A program made the translations under genes and the position numbers. 64,000 nucleotides of DNA from assembly GCF_026627445.1 (NCBI RefSeq), contig NZ_JAPNLJ010000007.1, positions 215,185 through 279,184 of the forward strand. The letters run 5' to 3'. The notes beneath the pieces were generated by a model. That model saw nothing but the letters and a program-made list of their open reading frames with translations. It was not told where the DNA came from and ran no database searches. Each line of letters opens with the position of its first letter. Positions within the stretch are counted from its first letter, which is position 1. The DNA comes from Streptomyces sp. H27-H1 (GTDB lineage Bacteria; Actinomycetota; Actinomycetes; Streptomycetales; Streptomycetaceae). Of this stretch, positions 62,871 to 64,000 are shown in pieces.

Positions 62871-63878
62871 GTGAACGACTCCGCCACCACCACCGCCGAA
62901 ACCCTGCGCAGCGCCCTCGCCGGCCTGCTCGCAGGACTCCCGCAGAAGCAGGCCACGGCCGCCGTGGAGCGGCTGATCTCCAACTACCGCGGGCTGACTC
63001 CCACCGACACCCCCGTCCTGCGGAACCGCTCGGACGTGGCGGCGTACGCGGCGTACCGGATGCCCGCCACCTTCGAGGCCGCACGGTCCGCCCTGGACGG
63101 CCTCGCCGAGGCGGCCCCGGACTGGTCCCCGGCTTCGCACGTGGATGTCGGTGGCGGCACCGGCTCGGCGGCCTGGGCGGTGGACGCCATTTGGGGCGGG
63201 CCCCGCGAGACGGCGGTACTGGACTGGGCGGACCCGGCGCTGGTCCTCGGCAAGGAGCTGGCCGCGGCCTCCGACTCCCCGGCACTGCGGGCCGCCGAGT
63301 GGCGGCGGACCGTCATCGGAGCCGGCATGGCGCTTCCCGACGCGGACCTGGTGACGGTCTCGTACGTGCTGGGCGAACTGGTCCCGGAGGCCCGCCGCGA
63401 GGTCGTCGCCGAGGCGGCCCGCGCCGGTCAGGCCGTGGTGGTGGTCGAGCCGGGCACGCCGGAGGGGTACCTGCGCATCCGCGAGGCCCGCGACCAGCTG
63501 ATCGAGGCCGGACTGCGGGTCGCGGCCCCGTGCCCGCACGACGGGACCTGCCCGATCGAGGTCGGCCGGGACTGGTGCCACTTCTCGACCCGGGTCAGCC
63601 GTTCCTCCCTGCACCGCCAGGTCAAGGGCGGCTCCCTCCCGTACGAGGACGAGAAGTTCAGCTACGTGGCCGCCACCCGCTTCCCGGTGGAGCCGGCCGC
63701 CTCCCGGATCACGCGCAGGCCGCAGATCCGGAAGGGGCTGGTACTGCTGGAGCTGTGCGGCCCCGAGAGCGAGGGCCACACCCACGTCAACGTGACCAAG
63801 CGCCACGGCGACCTGTACAAGGCGGCGCGTGACGCCGACTGGGGCCAGGAGTGGCCTCCTCCGCAGAAGGAGGCCTAG
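62871..63878 (+). CDS. Rsm22-family ribosomal methyltransferase-like protein
   Basis: SAM-dependent methyltransferase-like protein of the Rsm22 group, 335 residues from GTG 62871. SAM pocket HVDVGGGTGSAAWAV (near 91). Four conserved Cys residues (CPHDGTCP near 221-227, WCHF near 235, LELCGPE near 295) match the Fe-S-binding pattern of the family. C-terminal KRHGDLYKAARDADWGQEWP. Mitochondrial Rsm22 supports small-subunit assembly; the bacterial role is not settled. An inverted repeat GGCCTCCT/AGGAGGCC overlaps its last codons. Confidence 0.9.
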   Translation: MNDSATTTAETLRSALAGLLAGLPQKQATAAVERLISNYRGLTPTDTPVLRNRSDVAAYAAYRMPATFEAARSALDGLAEAAPDWSPASHVDVGGGTGSAAWAVDAIWGGPRETAVLDWADPALVLGKELAAASDSPALRAAEWRRTVIGAGMALPDADLVTVSYVLGELVPEARREVVAEAARAGQAVVVVEPGTPEGYLRIREARDQLIEAGLRVAAPCPHDGTCPIEVGRDWCHFSTRVSRSSLHRQVKGGSLPYEDEKFSYVAATRFPVEPAASRITRRPQIRKGLVLLELCGPESEGHTHVNVTKRHGDLYKAARDADWGQEWPPPQKEA

Positions 63879-63900
63879 AAGGCTGATGAAGATGTTGGGT

Positions 63901-63932
63901 TCTGGCCCCGCCGCGTCAGCGGCGGGGCCAGA
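63901..63932 (+). terminator. Hairpin terminator after the Rsm22-family gene
   Basis: TCTGGCCCCGCCGC and GCGGCGGGGCCAGA form a perfect 14-bp stem with a GTCA loop, 22 bases after the stop codon and followed by a T-rich stretch (CTCGTTGTTGTGGTT). From 63933 to 64000 no feature can be called. Confidence 0.8.
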
Positions 63933-64000
63933 CTCGTTGTTGTGGTTCAAGGGGAGTGGGTCGGGGAGACGGTCGGGCCGGATGTGTGGGCGACGTGCCG

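Overview
The window is about 72% GC with strong G/C preference at third codon positions, GTG and TTG starts, and short GTGA/ATGA gene overlaps. Together with an AfsR-like regulator, glnE, a GlnA2-type glutamine synthetase homologue and F420 metabolism, this points to the core chromosome of a Streptomyces (or a very close actinomycete). The gene order resembles the S. coelicolor region around malEFG, glnE and glnA2. I see no tRNA or rRNA genes, no CRISPR array, no insertion sequence, no prophage and no origin.

Layout. (1) 1-14.8 kb, starch and maltodextrin use: a large secreted pullulanase with two glycoside hydrolase regions (cut by the window start) and a secreted CBM20 alpha-amylase form a leftward pair. 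A leftward malE-malF-malG-GH13 glucosidase-LacI operon follows, and a second, rightward GH13 glucosidase-LacI pair is divergent from malE. The two glucosidase-regulator pairs are paralogous and flank the transporter. Candidate MalR sites made of CTTGC/GCAAG half-sites lie at the promoters. (2) 15-22 kb, assorted: a PAP2 lipid phosphatase-like protein, an amidohydrolase and amino acid permease divergent from a TetR regulator across a near-perfect 21-bp palindrome, an HxlR regulator divergent from a frameshifted quinone oxidoreductase gene, and a PP2C phosphatase. (3) 22-29 kb: glnE, a Tat-exported PIG-L deacetylase and glnA2. (4) 29-36 kb: small secreted or membrane proteins (DUF3105, DUF305, DUF6153-like), a CBS protein, a DUF998 protein with an alpha/beta hydrolase, and a Tat multicopper oxidase; this may be an extracytoplasmic copper-handling set. 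(5) 36-48 kb: a DUF4190-type membrane protein, nadE, an exo/endonuclease-phosphatase, panB with a tiny overlapping leader ORF, a DrrAB-type exporter, a large SARP/NB-ARC regulator and a site-2 protease. (6) 48.6-53 kb: a broken TerD domain next to a protein with a PD-(D/E)XK nuclease-like signature, an F420:NADPH oxidoreductase and map. (7) 53-59 kb, iron and heme: an iron-boxed heme oxygenase, a decayed heme ABC ATPase lacking its Walker A half, and an iron-boxed efeO-efeB-efeU operon. (8) 59-64 kb: two PhzF proteins (one at 54 kb), an apparently deleted acetyltransferase, an SDR, a Bcr/CflA exporter and an Rsm22-type methyltransferase.

The most striking feature is the number of damaged genes among intact neighbours: the quinone oxidoreductase frameshift, the TerD UGA codon, the hmuV truncation, a small frameshifted ORF and the acetyltransferase internal deletion. 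The best candidate for an undescribed system is the TerD-linked PD-(D/E)XK protein at 48.6-50.4 kb. The mirrored duplication of the mal regulator and glucosidase, and the possible panB leader peptide, are the other observations I would follow first.
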